Positions 7,087 through 16,311 of a stretch of DNA of 35,131 bases are shown one piece after another. Made by a program: the position numbers and the translations under genes. Under the pieces are notes generated by a model. That model was not told the origin of the DNA and ran no database searches. It saw only the letters and a program-made list of their open reading frames with translations. Source of the stretch: Verrucomicrobiota bacterium (GTDB lineage Bacteria; Verrucomicrobiota; Verrucomicrobiia; Verrucomicrobiales; Akkermansiaceae); the NCBI GenBank assembly GCA_004293285.1, contig RDYF01000031.1:1-35131 (forward strand), in the 5' to 3' direction. The number at the start of each line of letters is the position of its first letter. Positions within the stretch are counted from its first letter, which is position 1.

Positions 7087-7959
7087 ATGATGACTTTTGC
7101 CTATCCCACCGTTTTGCTGCTGTTGATCATCGTGCCGATCTTCAGCGTGCTGGCTGTGTTCATTGCCCGACGCAAGCGCAAGCAATGGCAGGAATTTGTG
7201 GCCGATCGACTCCGCCCACGGTTGTTGCGCAGCGCACCACCGTGGCCGCGTCGACTTTCCCTCATCAGCTTACTACTCGGCCTCGCATTCCTCATCATCG
7301 CCCTCGCCCGACCGCAGCTCGAAGAATCCACCCAGACCGAAACGACCCGCGGTAGGAACTTGATCATCGTGCTCGATCTCTCGCGTTCGATGCTCGCCAA
7401 CGATCTCAAGCCCTCGCGTCTGGATCAAGCGAAAGCTCTCATCTACGAGCTCTTGGAAACGCTGCCTAACGACCGCATTGGCGTGATTGGTTTTGCCAGC
7501 ATGCCCTACCTCTTCGCGCCTCTCACCAGCGACCACATCGCAGTGCGCGAAACCGTGGAGCAGCTCGATTGCGACTCCATCCCCACGGGCGGATCTGACG
7601 TCGCCGAAGCGGTCAAGCTCGCCGTGCAGACGCTCAAAGAGACCGCTCAGCAGAACAACGGCTTGTTGATTTTATCCGATGGCGAAGAGCACGCGCCAGA
7701 ACTGCTCAAGACTCTCGATGAAATCCAGCAATCCGGTACCTACGTTTTCGCGGTCGGCATCGGCACGGAAGACGGCTCGTTCATTCCCGATCGCAATTTT
7801 CCCGATGGTCGATTCCGCGACGTCAATGACGAGGTCGTGCTCACACGCTTGCAGTCGGACGTCCTCCGCAGCTTTGCCGAAAAAGCCGGCGGACGCTTTG
7901 CGCTCGCACAATCGGCCAGCGATATCCCGCAGATGGTTGGTGGCATCGGCCGTGGCTGA
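7087..7959 (+). CDS. batB: BatB: VWA protein lacking its usual C-terminal anchor in frame
   Basis: 290 residues from ATG 7087 (a second ATG follows at once). Two N-terminal hydrophobic segments (about 6-27 and 57-74) precede a VWA domain with an intact metal site: DLSRS (D97, S99, S101), the Thr of PTGGSD, and LSDGEEH. The frame ends at TGA 7957-7959, directly after DIPQMVGGIG. Family BatB proteins continue with a linker and a membrane helix of the type E-x-FQWFLxPAxxLLxxxxLL. That stretch is present here, but in the +1 frame at the start of the next gene. Either the two genes are joined by frameshifting, or BatB is truncated and the anchor is translated separately. A sequencing error is also possible. 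Confidence 0.88.
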   Translation: MMTFAYPTVLLLLIIVPIFSVLAVFIARRKRKQWQEFVADRLRPRLLRSAPPWPRRLSLISLLLGLAFLIIALARPQLEESTQTETTRGRNLIIVLDLSRSMLANDLKPSRLDQAKALIYELLETLPNDRIGVIGFASMPYLFAPLTSDHIAVRETVEQLDCDSIPTGGSDVAEAVKLAVQTLKETAQQNNGLLILSDGEEHAPELLKTLDEIQQSGTYVFAVGIGTEDGSFIPDRNFPDGRFRDVNDEVVLTRLQSDVLRSFAEKAGGRFALAQSASDIPQMVGGIGRG

Positions 7960-7965
7960 CTTGGA
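7945..7965 (+). other. Candidate +1 frameshift site between batB and the batC-like frame
   Basis: The batB frame reads ATC GGC CGT GGC TGA, and the next base is C. Skipping the T of TGA gives GAC TTG GAG TCC, which continues directly into the expected BatB C-terminal linker and membrane helix. TGA followed by C is the weak stop context used in the prfB +1 frameshift. However, the slippery CTT and the internal Shine-Dalgarno sequence of prfB are not present. Overlapping GTG restarts are an alternative mechanism. Confidence 0.35.
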
Positions 7966-8995
7966 GTCCTTTGAATTGAAAGGACGTGAAAAAGTCGTGG
8001 CCACTGAGCTGTTTCAATGGTTTCTTGCACCTGCCGTGATTTTGTTGATCGCTTCCCATCTTTTAGGCACCCAGTGGCGTCCCCGTCGGACCGCCCTCGC
8101 GGCGCTGATGATGTTGTCGGGATTAGTCCTATCTTCGCCCGAAGTCCAAGCCGCCGCGCTACCAACACTGCCCGAGGCCCGAGCCGCGCTGGAATCCGAG
8201 AATTTTTCCGCTGCGCAGCAGATGTTCGAACAACTCGCCAACGAAGAAAAGCCGCTGAGCGAGAAGCGCGCGAGCCTGATGCTCGGCAAAGCTACGGCCG
8301 ATTATCGGCTCAAGGACTACGCCGCCGCGCGCAAATCCTACTCCGAGGCCCTGACGGCGGAAGACTCGGCGGTGCGCAGTGCCGCCCACCACGGCATGAG
8401 CAACACGCTTTTCCAGCTTGGCTGGGCGGAGCTCGCGGAGGGCGAGTCCTATCCCGATGCCCAAGTCGCGGCGGAAAAATTCGACGAACTGCTGCAAAAG
8501 CGCATGGAAGAGTGGATGACCGAAGACCAAGGAAGCGCCGATCAGCCGTCGAATGGCCTGCGTCGAATGCAGAACATCATGCTCAATTGGTCCGACGCCG
8601 TGCGGCATTCGCAATCTGCTCTGGAGCTTCGACCTGACCAAAACGCGGCCCAGCAGAACGGGGCCTTAGCGCGCCATTACCTCGAAAAACTGCGCCAGAA
8701 AATGGAAAAACAGCAGCAAGAAATGCAGGCGCAGATGCAAGGACAAGGCGAAGAACCGGGACAAGAACCCGGCGAGGGTGAGGGCGAAGGCGAAGAAGAG
8801 GGCGACGGCGAGGGCCAGCCCAAAGACCCCAAAGACGGCAAAGGCAAACAAGATGGTGACGACCCAAAAAACCCCAACGGCAAAACCCCTGAGCCAGAAA
8901 AGGCCGACCCGAACAACACACACGGCAAGGACCAACGTCCGGGCGAAAGCAAAGAAGATCGCGCGCTCCGCAAGCTGAAAGAAAATGCCACATGA
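7952..8995 (+). CDS. BatB C-terminal anchor fused to BatC-like TPR protein
   Basis: About 347 residues from GTG 7952, which overlaps the batB end (GTG 7940 is an alternative). The first 35 residues, including ELFQWFLAPAVILLIASHLL, look like the missing BatB C-terminus. A second hydrophobic stretch ending SSPEVQAAAL resembles a signal peptide with a cleavage site. A TPR region follows (EARAALESENFSAAQQMFEQ, YRLKDYAAARKSYSEAL, then HSQSALELRPDQNAA). The last 120 residues are low-complexity Gln/Glu/Gly/Lys/Pro, as in BatC proteins. No start better than GTG is available, and the frame has no ATG before the TPRs apart from the MM pair inside the second hydrophobic stretch. It overlaps the next ORF by ATGA if that starts at 8992. 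Confidence 0.75.
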   Translation: MADLESFELKGREKVVATELFQWFLAPAVILLIASHLLGTQWRPRRTALAALMMLSGLVLSSPEVQAAALPTLPEARAALESENFSAAQQMFEQLANEEKPLSEKRASLMLGKATADYRLKDYAAARKSYSEALTAEDSAVRSAAHHGMSNTLFQLGWAELAEGESYPDAQVAAEKFDELLQKRMEEWMTEDQGSADQPSNGLRRMQNIMLNWSDAVRHSQSALELRPDQNAAQQNGALARHYLEKLRQKMEKQQQEMQAQMQGQGEEPGQEPGEGEGEGEEEGDGEGQPKDPKDGKGKQDGDDPKNPNGKTPEPEKADPNNTHGKDQRPGESKEDRALRKLKENAT

Positions 8996-9042
8996 ATACC
9001 GTCGACCCGCCAAGGATTGGTAACTTTTTCCACACCCATTTT

Positions 9043-11481
9043 ATGAATTCATTGTTTCGATTGATGCTCCTCGTTCTCAGCTGTGCCAGCGCTCACGCCG
9101 CGTCTCTGCAGATGAACATGTCCAGTCAATTTCTCGCGCGCGGCGAGCAAGCGGTGCTGGAAGTCTTGCTGTCGGAAATCGAACCTCCCGATACCCTGAT
9201 CCTCCCGAAAGTCGAAGGCGTAAGCATTCAATCGCGCGGCTTCGGCGGACCGAATGCGACCATCCTACCCGGTCGCAAGCTCGGCTACATTTATCAGTTC
9301 CAGGTCTCGTCCTTCGAAGTCGGAAAACACCAAATCCCCCCCGTTTCGCTGAGCATTGGATCGAAAACCTACACCAGCAATGCGCTCGAATTCGAGATTT
9401 TCGAAGCCTCGGCCATCCGATTTTCGGAATTGCGCATTGGCTCGGAAGTCATCCCCTACGCCGCGTTTTTCCGCACCACCAAGGACAACCCTTATGTTGG
9501 CGAAATTTTGCCCATCGAGCTGAAAATTTACTTTCCCAGCAACATCCGCGTCGATGAATGGGGCATTCCGGATTTCGACCGCAGCGGCATCACTGCTTGG
9601 CGCTTTGAACCACGTCCGCAGCTCGGCAATGCCATTTTGCTCGGAGCCAATTACCAATGCGCTTCCTACCCCAGCACCATGTCGGCCAGCAGTGCCGGCA
9701 AGGTCACGATGGGACCGGCGAAAATCCGTCTCATTTCGGTGCAAAATGTCATGGGACAGTTCGGCTTCGAACAAAATGCCATTCCGCTCAACCTCCAAGC
9801 GGAAGCTCTCGAACTCACGGCACAGCCGCTGCCCGACAATGCCCCGGCGGATTTCCGCAATGCCGTCGGTTCCTTTACGTTGGATGCCCGACTCCCCGAA
9901 ACGGAGGTCCGCGAGGGTGATCCCATCCACGTCGAGCTGGTGGTGAGTGGTCGCGGCAATCTCGATTCCATGGAAGCCCCCGTGCTGACCGACCCCGAGG
10001 GCTGGAAACTCTACGAAGCCAATCGCAGTGAACTGGGTGAGGAGCGTCGACTCCAGCAAGGCACGGTGCAGTTCAAGCAGTTCATGCGTCCGACAGCTCG
10101 CCAAACCTTGGTTCCACCCTTCCGCTTGGTGTATTTCGATCCGTCCGATGCCTCTTACAAAACGCTCACGACCTCCCCCATTCCTCTGAAAGTTCTTCCC
10201 TCCACCGCACCCGCAGCAGCGATGGGTGCCGCTGTGGCTGCTCCTCCTGCGGCTAATGTTCCTGTCGAAGCCATGACCGACATCCTTGGGTTGATCCACG
10301 ATTCGGCCTTGCTCAAAGGCCCCCAAAAGTCCGACATCACTCGTTTTTGGCATCTGCTCCCTCTGCTCGTGTTGGTCATACTACTCGCTGCCATTTTCCG
10401 TCGACACTACTGGCCGCGCTGGCAGCTGACCGACGAACAGAAACGTCGTCGTGAAGCCTGGAAAGCTCTGCAATCGGCACCAGATCATCGCACCGAGTTC
10501 CTGCGCCAAGCGGGTCGATTCATCGAAGTCTGGCTGCCGCAGCTCACACACAAGGAAGAGATTCAGCAAATCCTGCAAGAGCGCGACGAAAGCTGCTTCC
10601 GTCCGACCGCGGGCGACGCCCCCATTCTCCCTTCCCGACGCCAAGAAATTCTCAGCACTTTGAAAAAAATCGCATTCACTCTCCTGATTTTCGCCATCGC
10701 CCTCGCGCCCAACGCGCAAGGTGCTGAACCCACTTCACCCGCTCTGCCGCCCGCGACTGCCTATGAGCAGGGCAAGTATCGAGAAGCCATCGCTGCATGG
10801 CTCGCCGCAGGTCCCTACGAGTCTCTCTCTGCAGACACTCTCTACCACATCGGCAATGCCTGCTACCGCGCTGGTTCGCAAGGCCATGCCGCCCTTTACT
10901 ATCGTCGCGCCCTCGCGGTCGAACCAGGCCACGCGGAAGCACAACAAAACCTGCGCTTTCTCGAACGCAAATTCGGAGCGCTCACCATCAAACGACCGAA
11001 TTACCAGCATACTTTGACCAAAGTGCCGAAATCCTATTTCGAGCAACTGCTCTATGCTTCGCTCTGGCTGGCGGCGCTTTCCTTATTGACCATTCCCGCC
11101 ACATCGGCAGGAAGCCGTTGGCGGATTGCGGCCATCCTTTCGCTCTTGGTCTGTCCCATACTGACCTTTGCCAGCCTCTTTGCACAGAAAATCTATCCCG
11201 ACGATTCCATTTTCGCACCACTCGAAGAACAGGCCGTGGTGGTGATGGATCAGAGCACGGTCTACGCCGAAGCCTCACGCACATCCGGAAAAGTCATCGA
11301 AGTCCCCGCCGGTTCGCTGTGCCGCATCATCCGCCGCAGCGACCGCTGGGTCTACATTGCCTTTGCCACACAAACAAGGGGCTGGGTTCCTGCAGATCAA
11401 ATTGAACAACTCATCCCCACGTCGCCGCCCACGGTTCCAGACTTTTCCAAAGTCTCTCAACCGAAGGGGCCATCGGCTTGA
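9043..11481 (+). CDS. BatD-BatE fusion protein
   Basis: 812 residues from ATG 9043, chosen because it begins directly with a signal peptide (MNSLFRLMLLVLSCASAHA). The upstream ATG 8992, which overlaps the previous stop, would add 17 residues. The first 430 residues are beta-rich BatD ('oxygen tolerance') repeats, followed by a membrane helix (about 436-455) and a short cytoplasmic BatD-type tail. A second hydrophobic segment (about 545-560) begins the BatE part: TPR repeats (YEQGKYREAIAAWL, LYHIGNACYRAGSQGHAALYYRRAL), two membrane helices (about 668-712) and a C-terminal bacterial SH3 domain (VVVMDQSTVYAEASRTSG to RGWVPADQIEQL). In most bat loci these are two genes. The fusion fixes them in one chain. 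Confidence 0.85.
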   Translation: MNSLFRLMLLVLSCASAHAASLQMNMSSQFLARGEQAVLEVLLSEIEPPDTLILPKVEGVSIQSRGFGGPNATILPGRKLGYIYQFQVSSFEVGKHQIPPVSLSIGSKTYTSNALEFEIFEASAIRFSELRIGSEVIPYAAFFRTTKDNPYVGEILPIELKIYFPSNIRVDEWGIPDFDRSGITAWRFEPRPQLGNAILLGANYQCASYPSTMSASSAGKVTMGPAKIRLISVQNVMGQFGFEQNAIPLNLQAEALELTAQPLPDNAPADFRNAVGSFTLDARLPETEVREGDPIHVELVVSGRGNLDSMEAPVLTDPEGWKLYEANRSELGEERRLQQGTVQFKQFMRPTARQTLVPPFRLVYFDPSDASYKTLTTSPIPLKVLPSTAPAAAMGAAVAAPPAANVPVEAMTDILGLIHDSALLKGPQKSDITRFWHLLPLLVLVILLAAIFRRHYWPRWQLTDEQKRRREAWKALQSAPDHRTEFLRQAGRFIEVWLPQLTHKEEIQQILQERDESCFRPTAGDAPILPSRRQEILSTLKKIAFTLLIFAIALAPNAQGAEPTSPALPPATAYEQGKYREAIAAWLAAGPYESLSADTLYHIGNACYRAGSQGHAALYYRRALAVEPGHAEAQQNLRFLERKFGALTIKRPNYQHTLTKVPKSYFEQLLYASLWLAALSLLTIPATSAGSRWRIAAILSLLVCPILTFASLFAQKIYPDDSIFAPLEEQAVVVMDQSTVYAEASRTSGKVIEVPAGSLCRIIRRSDRWVYIAFATQTRGWVPADQIEQLIPTSPPTVPDFSKVSQPKGPSA

Positions 11482-12083
11482 ACTTCTTCTGTCGACAGCT
11501 CAACGTCGCCGCCGGTTTCGGCCTCGGTTTCGGCTGGCATCTCGGCATCGATCCCTTCCTCAGTGGCCGCACGCGATTGATTTTCCAGTAGGGCAATGAC
11601 TTCTTGCTGCACTTCCTCGACTTGATCGAGGGCTACGTTCGGATCGCGGATCAAAAACACATCGCCCTCTTTGCGATGTTCGTAAACTCGTAGAATGCCC
11701 GAGGGCACAGCTTGCGCGTCTTTTTCTACCAAGATTTTTTGACGTTCCAGCATGACTGCGAGAATGAAACGAACTTTGTCCGTATGCTCTTCATCTTCAT
11801 CGACCAAACGACGCAACAGATCCAACGGGCTTTCTTTGGAAACCTCAACCTTTTCCTGCGATACAGGCGCGTGATAAACGGTCTTCCAGTGAGAAAACTT
11901 TTCCTCTGCTTCCAGCTCGCGATTTTTCCAGCCTTCCAGCGAGTAATCCCGACGCAGCCAGCCCGAGGAATCGGGATCAGGAAAAATGGCTGCGACGATC
12001 ACCTCGCCATCGGCGAATGATTTTCCCGTCACCGCACACTGATGCGCGCGCGATTTGATATGCCAAGATTCTCCGAATGCCAT
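11457..12083 (-). CDS. Conserved protein of unknown function with acidic tail
   Basis: 208 residues, soluble. The N-terminal part (HQCAVTGKSFADGEVIVAAI, then GWLRRDYSLEGWKN and HWKTVY) resembles a family of uncharacterised proteins I associate with Planctomycetes and Verrucomicrobia, in which a Cys-x-x-TG-xx-F motif precedes an RxDYSLEGW motif. Only one Cys is left here. Residues about 80-120 are helical and charged. The last 40 are Glu-rich and probably disordered. Its 3' end overlaps the end of the BatD-BatE gene by 25 bases in convergent orientation. The function is unknown. Confidence 0.72.
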   Translation of the reverse strand: MAFGESWHIKSRAHQCAVTGKSFADGEVIVAAIFPDPDSSGWLRRDYSLEGWKNRELEAEEKFSHWKTVYHAPVSQEKVEVSKESPLDLLRRLVDEDEEHTDKVRFILAVMLERQKILVEKDAQAVPSGILRVYEHRKEGDVFLIRDPNVALDQVEEVQQEVIALLENQSRAATEEGIDAEMPAETEAETGGDVELSTEEVQADGPFG

Positions 12084-12229
12084 GCCCCCTTCTGCCCTCT
12101 CACGACCTCACAATCAAGCCGATTTTGCGCATCGACCGACCACGGCGATCAAGCGAGGGAAAGCCCTGCTCTGTCTGGCAGACAAAGGGGAACCGATTTT
12201 CTCGAGCTAGGGCAGCCGAGTGAACAGAA

Positions 12230-12256
12230 TTTCCGAATTTTCCGAATTTTCCGAAT
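12230..12256. repeat. Three tandem copies of TTTCCGAAT
   Basis: A 9-base unit is repeated three times without error, followed by a partial copy. It lies 27 bases past the thiG stop on the minus strand. On that strand it reads ATTCGGAAA, repeated. It is a small tandem repeat, possibly a slippage product. No function can be read from it. Confidence 0.6.
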
Positions 12257-12283
12257 GATCCGAGAAGGAGATAAACCCACGAT

Positions 12284-13075
12284 TCAGGCATTGTCTCCCT
12301 GAAAAAACGCCGTCAGCGGACTGGTCGGCTCGGCCGTGAAGCGCATTTCTGGTACTCCAATCAAAAACGCCTCTCGTCCTGCATGCACTGCCTGCGCAAA
12401 AGCCCGTGCCATGCGCAAGGGATCGGAAGCGACCGCCATCGCTGTGTTGACCAATACCGCATCGGCTCCCATCTCCATGGCTTCGGCCGCATGACTCGGC
12501 GCACCAATGCCGGCATCGACCACCACGGGAACGGTCGCTTGCTCGATGATGATGCGGATTTGGTCTCGCGTCGTCAGCCCCCGATTGGTGCCAATCGGCG
12601 CGCCCAAGGGCATCACCGTCGCCGTGCCGACTTCCTGCAAGCGCTTCGCCAAAACAGGGTCGGCATTGATGTAGGGCAATACCACAAACCCTTCGTTGAC
12701 CAAAATTTCCGCCGCCTTGAGAGTCTCGATCGGATCCGGCAAAAGATAAGTGGGATCGGGATGAATCTCCAACTTCACCCACTTCGGCAAGCCCGCCGCA
12801 GCGGCCAAACGTGCCAAACGCACGGCTTCCTCGGCATTCATCGCGCCACTCGTATTGGGCAGAAGAAGATAGCGCTCGGGGTCGATGAATTCCAAGATGT
12901 TGGCATAGGGGTCGTTTTTCCCCGTCAAATCCGCGCGACGCAGCGCCACGGTGACAATCTCGGCGCCACTGGCCTCCAGTGCTTGCCGCATGGTCTCATG
13001 CGAGGAAAATTTTCCTGTTCCCACCATCAAGCGCGAGCGAAATGTGCGACCTGCAATTACCAATTCATCAGCCAT
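12284..13075 (-). CDS. thiG: Thiazole synthase ThiG
   Basis: 263 residues from ATG 13075, the start that matches the family ([21 protein letters not shown]). An upstream in-frame ATG would run into recQ. ThiG makes the thiazole phosphate of thiamin from deoxyxylulose 5-phosphate, dehydroglycine and ThiS thiocarboxylate. It is a TIM barrel. The Schiff-base Lys is in the strand [11 protein letters not shown], and the phosphate-binding end is seen in [29 protein letters not shown]. No thiS, thiH or thiO lies next to it in this window, so its sulfur-carrier partner must be encoded elsewhere. Confidence 0.95.
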   Translation of the reverse strand: MADELVIAGRTFRSRLMVGTGKFSSHETMRQALEASGAEIVTVALRRADLTGKNDPYANILEFIDPERYLLLPNTSGAMNAEEAVRLARLAAAAGLPKWVKLEIHPDPTYLLPDPIETLKAAEILVNEGFVVLPYINADPVLAKRLQEVGTATVMPLGAPIGTNRGLTTRDQIRIIIEQATVPVVVDAGIGAPSHAAEAMEMGADAVLVNTAMAVASDPLRMARAFAQAVHAGREAFLIGVPEMRFTAEPTSPLTAFFQGDNA

Positions 13076-13133
13076 GCGCGCGCAATCTAGGCTGCTCAGC
13101 GCGGAGTGACAAGCTTGTTTCACCGTCAGCATT

Positions 13134-15242
13134 TCAGCGCGCGGCATGACGCTTCAGTAAGTCGAGAATCGCCCGACCATACTTCTGTGCTTTCACCGGA
13201 CCGATCCCCGGCACGGCCAGTAAGGCATCGTAGTCCATCGGACGATAGCGCACCAAACCTTCCAGCGCCTTGTTGCTGGCAATCACATAGCTCGGAACAT
13301 TTTCCGCCTTGGCGAATTTTTCCCGCAAATCGCGAAGCAAGGTGTAGAGTTCGGAATCGAAACCTTGGTCTTTCATGTCGACCACTTTGCCCGTTTCCAG
13401 CTTCGGCCAGAGCAGTCGATAACTGCTTTGACCAAGCATCACGCGCTCCCCCATGGGGCTCAGAGTAATGACCGGATACTCCCCCGTTTCCGTGCGCAGC
13501 AATCCGGCATCGAGCATCGAACGCAGCATGGCATTGACGTAACCCGTACCTTTTTCCTTCAGGAGCCCATAGGTTTTCAGTTGATCGAGCCCGCTGTTGA
13601 GAATGTCTTGCGACTTGCTCCCCACCAGCATTTGCGCGATTTTCCCACGCCCAAACCGCGCTTCCCAGCCCTGCGGCGTCTTGCGCGACATCCGCGCCAC
13701 ACCGCTGAGGATTTTCTTCACCACAACATCTTCCTCCGCCGTCGCAACGCGGACTTCTCCCGATTCCACGGCCCGACACGCATCGCAATTGCCGCAGAGT
13801 TCGGCATGTTCTTCACCAAAATACTGCAAAATCCATTGCTGTCGACATACTCGTGCTTGACACAGATCGATCATCGACTTCAGCTTCTCGCGGTCGCGTC
13901 GGTCTTTTTCTTCGATCGCTTCTTCATCCAAAGGCAAGTCCCTTGCCAAGATCTGCGGCTTGATCATCCGCGTGCCACGCATTCTTTTTCCCGGAATGTC
14001 AAAGCGCTCGATGTAGCCGCCGCGCACTAAGGTCGCCAGCGCACTGCCCACCGCCATGGAGTTTTTCAATCCACAACCTTCCGCAATTTCTTCCAAAGTC
14101 TGCCGCACTTCATACTCGCCGTCAGCAGAACTCAGCAAGTGCTGATAAATGTCGCGAATCACCGCGACCGATGGATTGGCGCCGTCGATGAAAAATTCCT
14201 GCGTTCGGGTATCGGCATAGTTGTAGAGCAACTCGCAATACGCACTCTCGCCATCCCGACCCGCCCGACCTGCTTCTTGGTAGTAGGCTTCCACACTGCC
14301 TGGGATTTCGTAGTGCACGACAAATCGGACGTCCGAGCGGTCGATGCCCATGCCAAAAGCATTCGTCGCCACCGCGACATCGGCCTTGCGCTGAATGAAA
14401 ATGTTCTGAGCTCTCTCTCGGTCTTCATCGCTCATGCCACCATGATAGGCCACGCATTTCAGCCCCCAACTTGCCAAGGTCTCGGAAACCGCCTCGACTT
14501 TCTTGCGCGTCGCGCAATAGACAATCCCCGTGCGATGCGCCGCAATCACCGCTCGCATCCGCTCTTCTTTCTGCTGCGCGTTATCGGCATGAGTGATGTT
14601 CAACGACAAATTCGGTCGCGCAAAGCCGCTTACCAGTTCGAAGTGCTCGTGCAAACGCAGCACCTCGATGATGTCTTTTCGTACAATCGGCGTCGCCGTC
14701 GCAGTCAAGGCAATGCACTGAGGTCGACCAATTTTCTCCAGCGCCTTGCCCAAGCGCATGTAGTCCGGACGAAAATCATGTCCCCACTGGCTCAAACAAT
14801 GCGCTTCGTCCACCGCGAATAAGGCGATATTGCTGCCTTTCAAAGCCTGCAAAAAACTTTCGGCACGAAAGCGCTCTGGGGCCACGTAGACCAATTTCCA
14901 GATGCCATCGCGAATGCCCTGCAACCGCTCTTTTTGCTCATCCCAGCTCTGCGTCGAATTGATCATCGTCGCCGGAATGCCGCGTGCGATCAAGGCATCG
15001 ACCTGATCTTTCATCAACGCAATCAGCGGACTGATGACGATGGTTACGCCTTCCAAACACAGGGCAGGAAGCTGATAGCAGAGCGACTTCCCGCCACCGG
15101 TCGGCATCACCACGAGCCCATCCCGACCCGATAAAATGGAGCTCATCACTTCTTCTTGACCGTCCAAAAAATCACTAAACCCAAAATAACGTTGCAAGGC
15201 TTCTTTCGGCGTATGGATGATAGGTCGGGATAACGCGCTCAT
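13134..15242 (-). CDS. recQ: ATP-dependent DNA helicase RecQ
   Basis: 702 residues from ATG 15242 (a TTG four codons upstream is also in frame). Full RecQ architecture: motif [17 protein letters not shown], motif [19 protein letters not shown], motif [14 protein letters not shown], a zinc-binding segment with [13 protein letters not shown] and CGNCDAC, a winged-helix RQC region and a C-terminal HRDC domain ([14 protein letters not shown] to [13 protein letters not shown]). RecQ is a 3'-5' helicase used in recombination and replication-fork repair. It is divergent from the epimerase gene at 15389, with a 146-base shared upstream region. Confidence 0.96.
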   Translation of the reverse strand: MSALSRPIIHTPKEALQRYFGFSDFLDGQEEVMSSILSGRDGLVVMPTGGGKSLCYQLPALCLEGVTIVISPLIALMKDQVDALIARGIPATMINSTQSWDEQKERLQGIRDGIWKLVYVAPERFRAESFLQALKGSNIALFAVDEAHCLSQWGHDFRPDYMRLGKALEKIGRPQCIALTATATPIVRKDIIEVLRLHEHFELVSGFARPNLSLNITHADNAQQKEERMRAVIAAHRTGIVYCATRKKVEAVSETLASWGLKCVAYHGGMSDEDRERAQNIFIQRKADVAVATNAFGMGIDRSDVRFVVHYEIPGSVEAYYQEAGRAGRDGESAYCELLYNYADTRTQEFFIDGANPSVAVIRDIYQHLLSSADGEYEVRQTLEEIAEGCGLKNSMAVGSALATLVRGGYIERFDIPGKRMRGTRMIKPQILARDLPLDEEAIEEKDRRDREKLKSMIDLCQARVCRQQWILQYFGEEHAELCGNCDACRAVESGEVRVATAEEDVVVKKILSGVARMSRKTPQGWEARFGRGKIAQMLVGSKSQDILNSGLDQLKTYGLLKEKGTGYVNAMLRSMLDAGLLRTETGEYPVITLSPMGERVMLGQSSYRLLWPKLETGKVVDMKDQGFDSELYTLLRDLREKFAKAENVPSYVIASNKALEGLVRYRPMDYDALLAVPGIGPVKAQKYGRAILDLLKRHAAR

Positions 15243-15362
15243 AGGACTGAGCAAATGAACATGGTTTCATCACCAGATGTCAAGAGAGAAATCGAAACTT
15301 TTTGCAGGAAAATGCCACCGTCTAACGTCTCCGCAAAAAATTCTCATTTCCAAATCGCAAAA

Positions 15363-15375
15363 TCTGCGCCATAGT
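15363..15375 (+). promoter_or_regulatory. Shared 13-base promoter-like motif, copy 1
   Basis: TCTGCGCCATAGT ends 13 bases before the ATG at 15389. The same 13 bases occur upstream of nuoG at 33687-33699, where CATAGT is a good -10 box. Here the matching -35 (TTTCCA-like) is poor. If CATAGT is the -10, the 5' leader is only about 7 bases. Confidence 0.35.
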
Positions 15376-15388
15376 AGAAATATTCCCC

Positions 15389-16270
15389 ATGAAAGCGCAT
15401 TCCCACACCCCCTCGTTCCACCTCTTAGTTTGCGGCAGCGGCTATCTCGGTGCAGAAATCGCTCGCCGCGCCCGCGCCTTAGGACACACTGTGACGAGTT
15501 GCTCGCTCTCAGGAGGAAATGACAGTCACGTCTGTGACCTTAGCTCCGCCAGCTCTGTCGCCCTACTGGCCGATTTGATCGAACCACCGGATGTCGTCGT
15601 GCACTGCGCCAGCAGTGGCCGTGGCGGGGTCTCGGCCTACGAACTGGTCTATCGAGATGGCGTGAAACATCTCAGCACGACCTTTGATCAAGCGGTGCTG
15701 CTCTACACTTCCAGCACGTCGGTCTATGGTCAGTGCGATGGCTCGATCGTGACCGAGGAATCCCCTGCCGAGCCCGATCGTCTCACAGGGCAAATTTTGC
15801 GCGAGGCCGAGGAAATCGTGCGCGCAGCGCAAGGAATTGTCTGTCGGCTCTCGGGCATCTACGGCCCCGAGCGCTCGATGATCCTCAAAAAATTCCTGCA
15901 GAACGAAGCAGTGATCGAAGAAGATGGCAGTCGCTTTCTCAATCAAATCCATCGCGACGACGCCGCCGATGCGATTCTGCATCTCGCATCGCTGGCGCTG
16001 GAAGAAAGCATGGCACAAAAGGTGCGCGGGGAAATTTTCAACGTGACTGATTCGGTATCGCTAACCCAGCTCCAAGCCTACGAGGCACTGGCGCAGTTTT
16101 TCGATAGTGCCTTACCGCCGAGCGGTCCGCGCGACCTCAACCGCAAGCGTGGCTGGACGCACAAGCAAGTCAGCAACCAAAAATTGCGTGCGCTCGGTTG
16201 GTCTCCACGATACCCGAGTTTTCTCGATGCCCTGGCCGACATTCATCCGACCATCGCTCTCGGCGCATGA
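15389..16270 (+). CDS. NAD-dependent epimerase/dehydratase-like protein (extended SDR, YeeZ-like)
   Basis: 293 residues. The N-terminal Rossmann strand and loop is LLVCGSGYLGAEIARRARALGHTV (Gly-rich loop at about 16-21), typical of the YeeZ-like atypical SDR group. The active-site region reads YTSSTSVYGQ, with Tyr present in the usual place but no obvious YxxxK lysine. The mid-section CRLSGIYGPERSMI and FLNQIHRDDAADAI fit extended SDRs. The substrate cannot be read from the sequence. The next gene begins 41 bases downstream but belongs to an unrelated transport cluster. Confidence 0.82.
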   Translation: MKAHSHTPSFHLLVCGSGYLGAEIARRARALGHTVTSCSLSGGNDSHVCDLSSASSVALLADLIEPPDVVVHCASSGRGGVSAYELVYRDGVKHLSTTFDQAVLLYTSSTSVYGQCDGSIVTEESPAEPDRLTGQILREAEEIVRAAQGIVCRLSGIYGPERSMILKKFLQNEAVIEEDGSRFLNQIHRDDAADAILHLASLALEESMAQKVRGEIFNVTDSVSLTQLQAYEALAQFFDSALPPSGPRDLNRKRGWTHKQVSNQKLRALGWSPRYPSFLDALADIHPTIALGA

Positions 16271-16311
16271 GGGCTTGTCAGCCGTCGATTTGTTGACTAC
16301 GTTCGCGCGTC

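Noticed and set aside
8666-9039. Leu/Phe-rich or Ser/Pro-rich minus-strand frames opposite the BatC tail
   Set aside because: They are mirror images of the low-complexity Gln/Glu/Gly/Lys repeat in the BatC-like protein.
9265-10353. Long open frame on the minus strand opposite the BatD part
   Set aside because: It lies entirely antisense to a clear BatD-BatE gene, has low-complexity composition with no recognisable domain, and its openness follows from the GC-rich codon pattern of the true gene.
13076-13147. Upstream extension of ThiG to the ATG at 13147
   Set aside because: The extra 24 residues have no family similarity and would overlap the end of recQ. The ATG at 13075 matches the conserved N-terminus.
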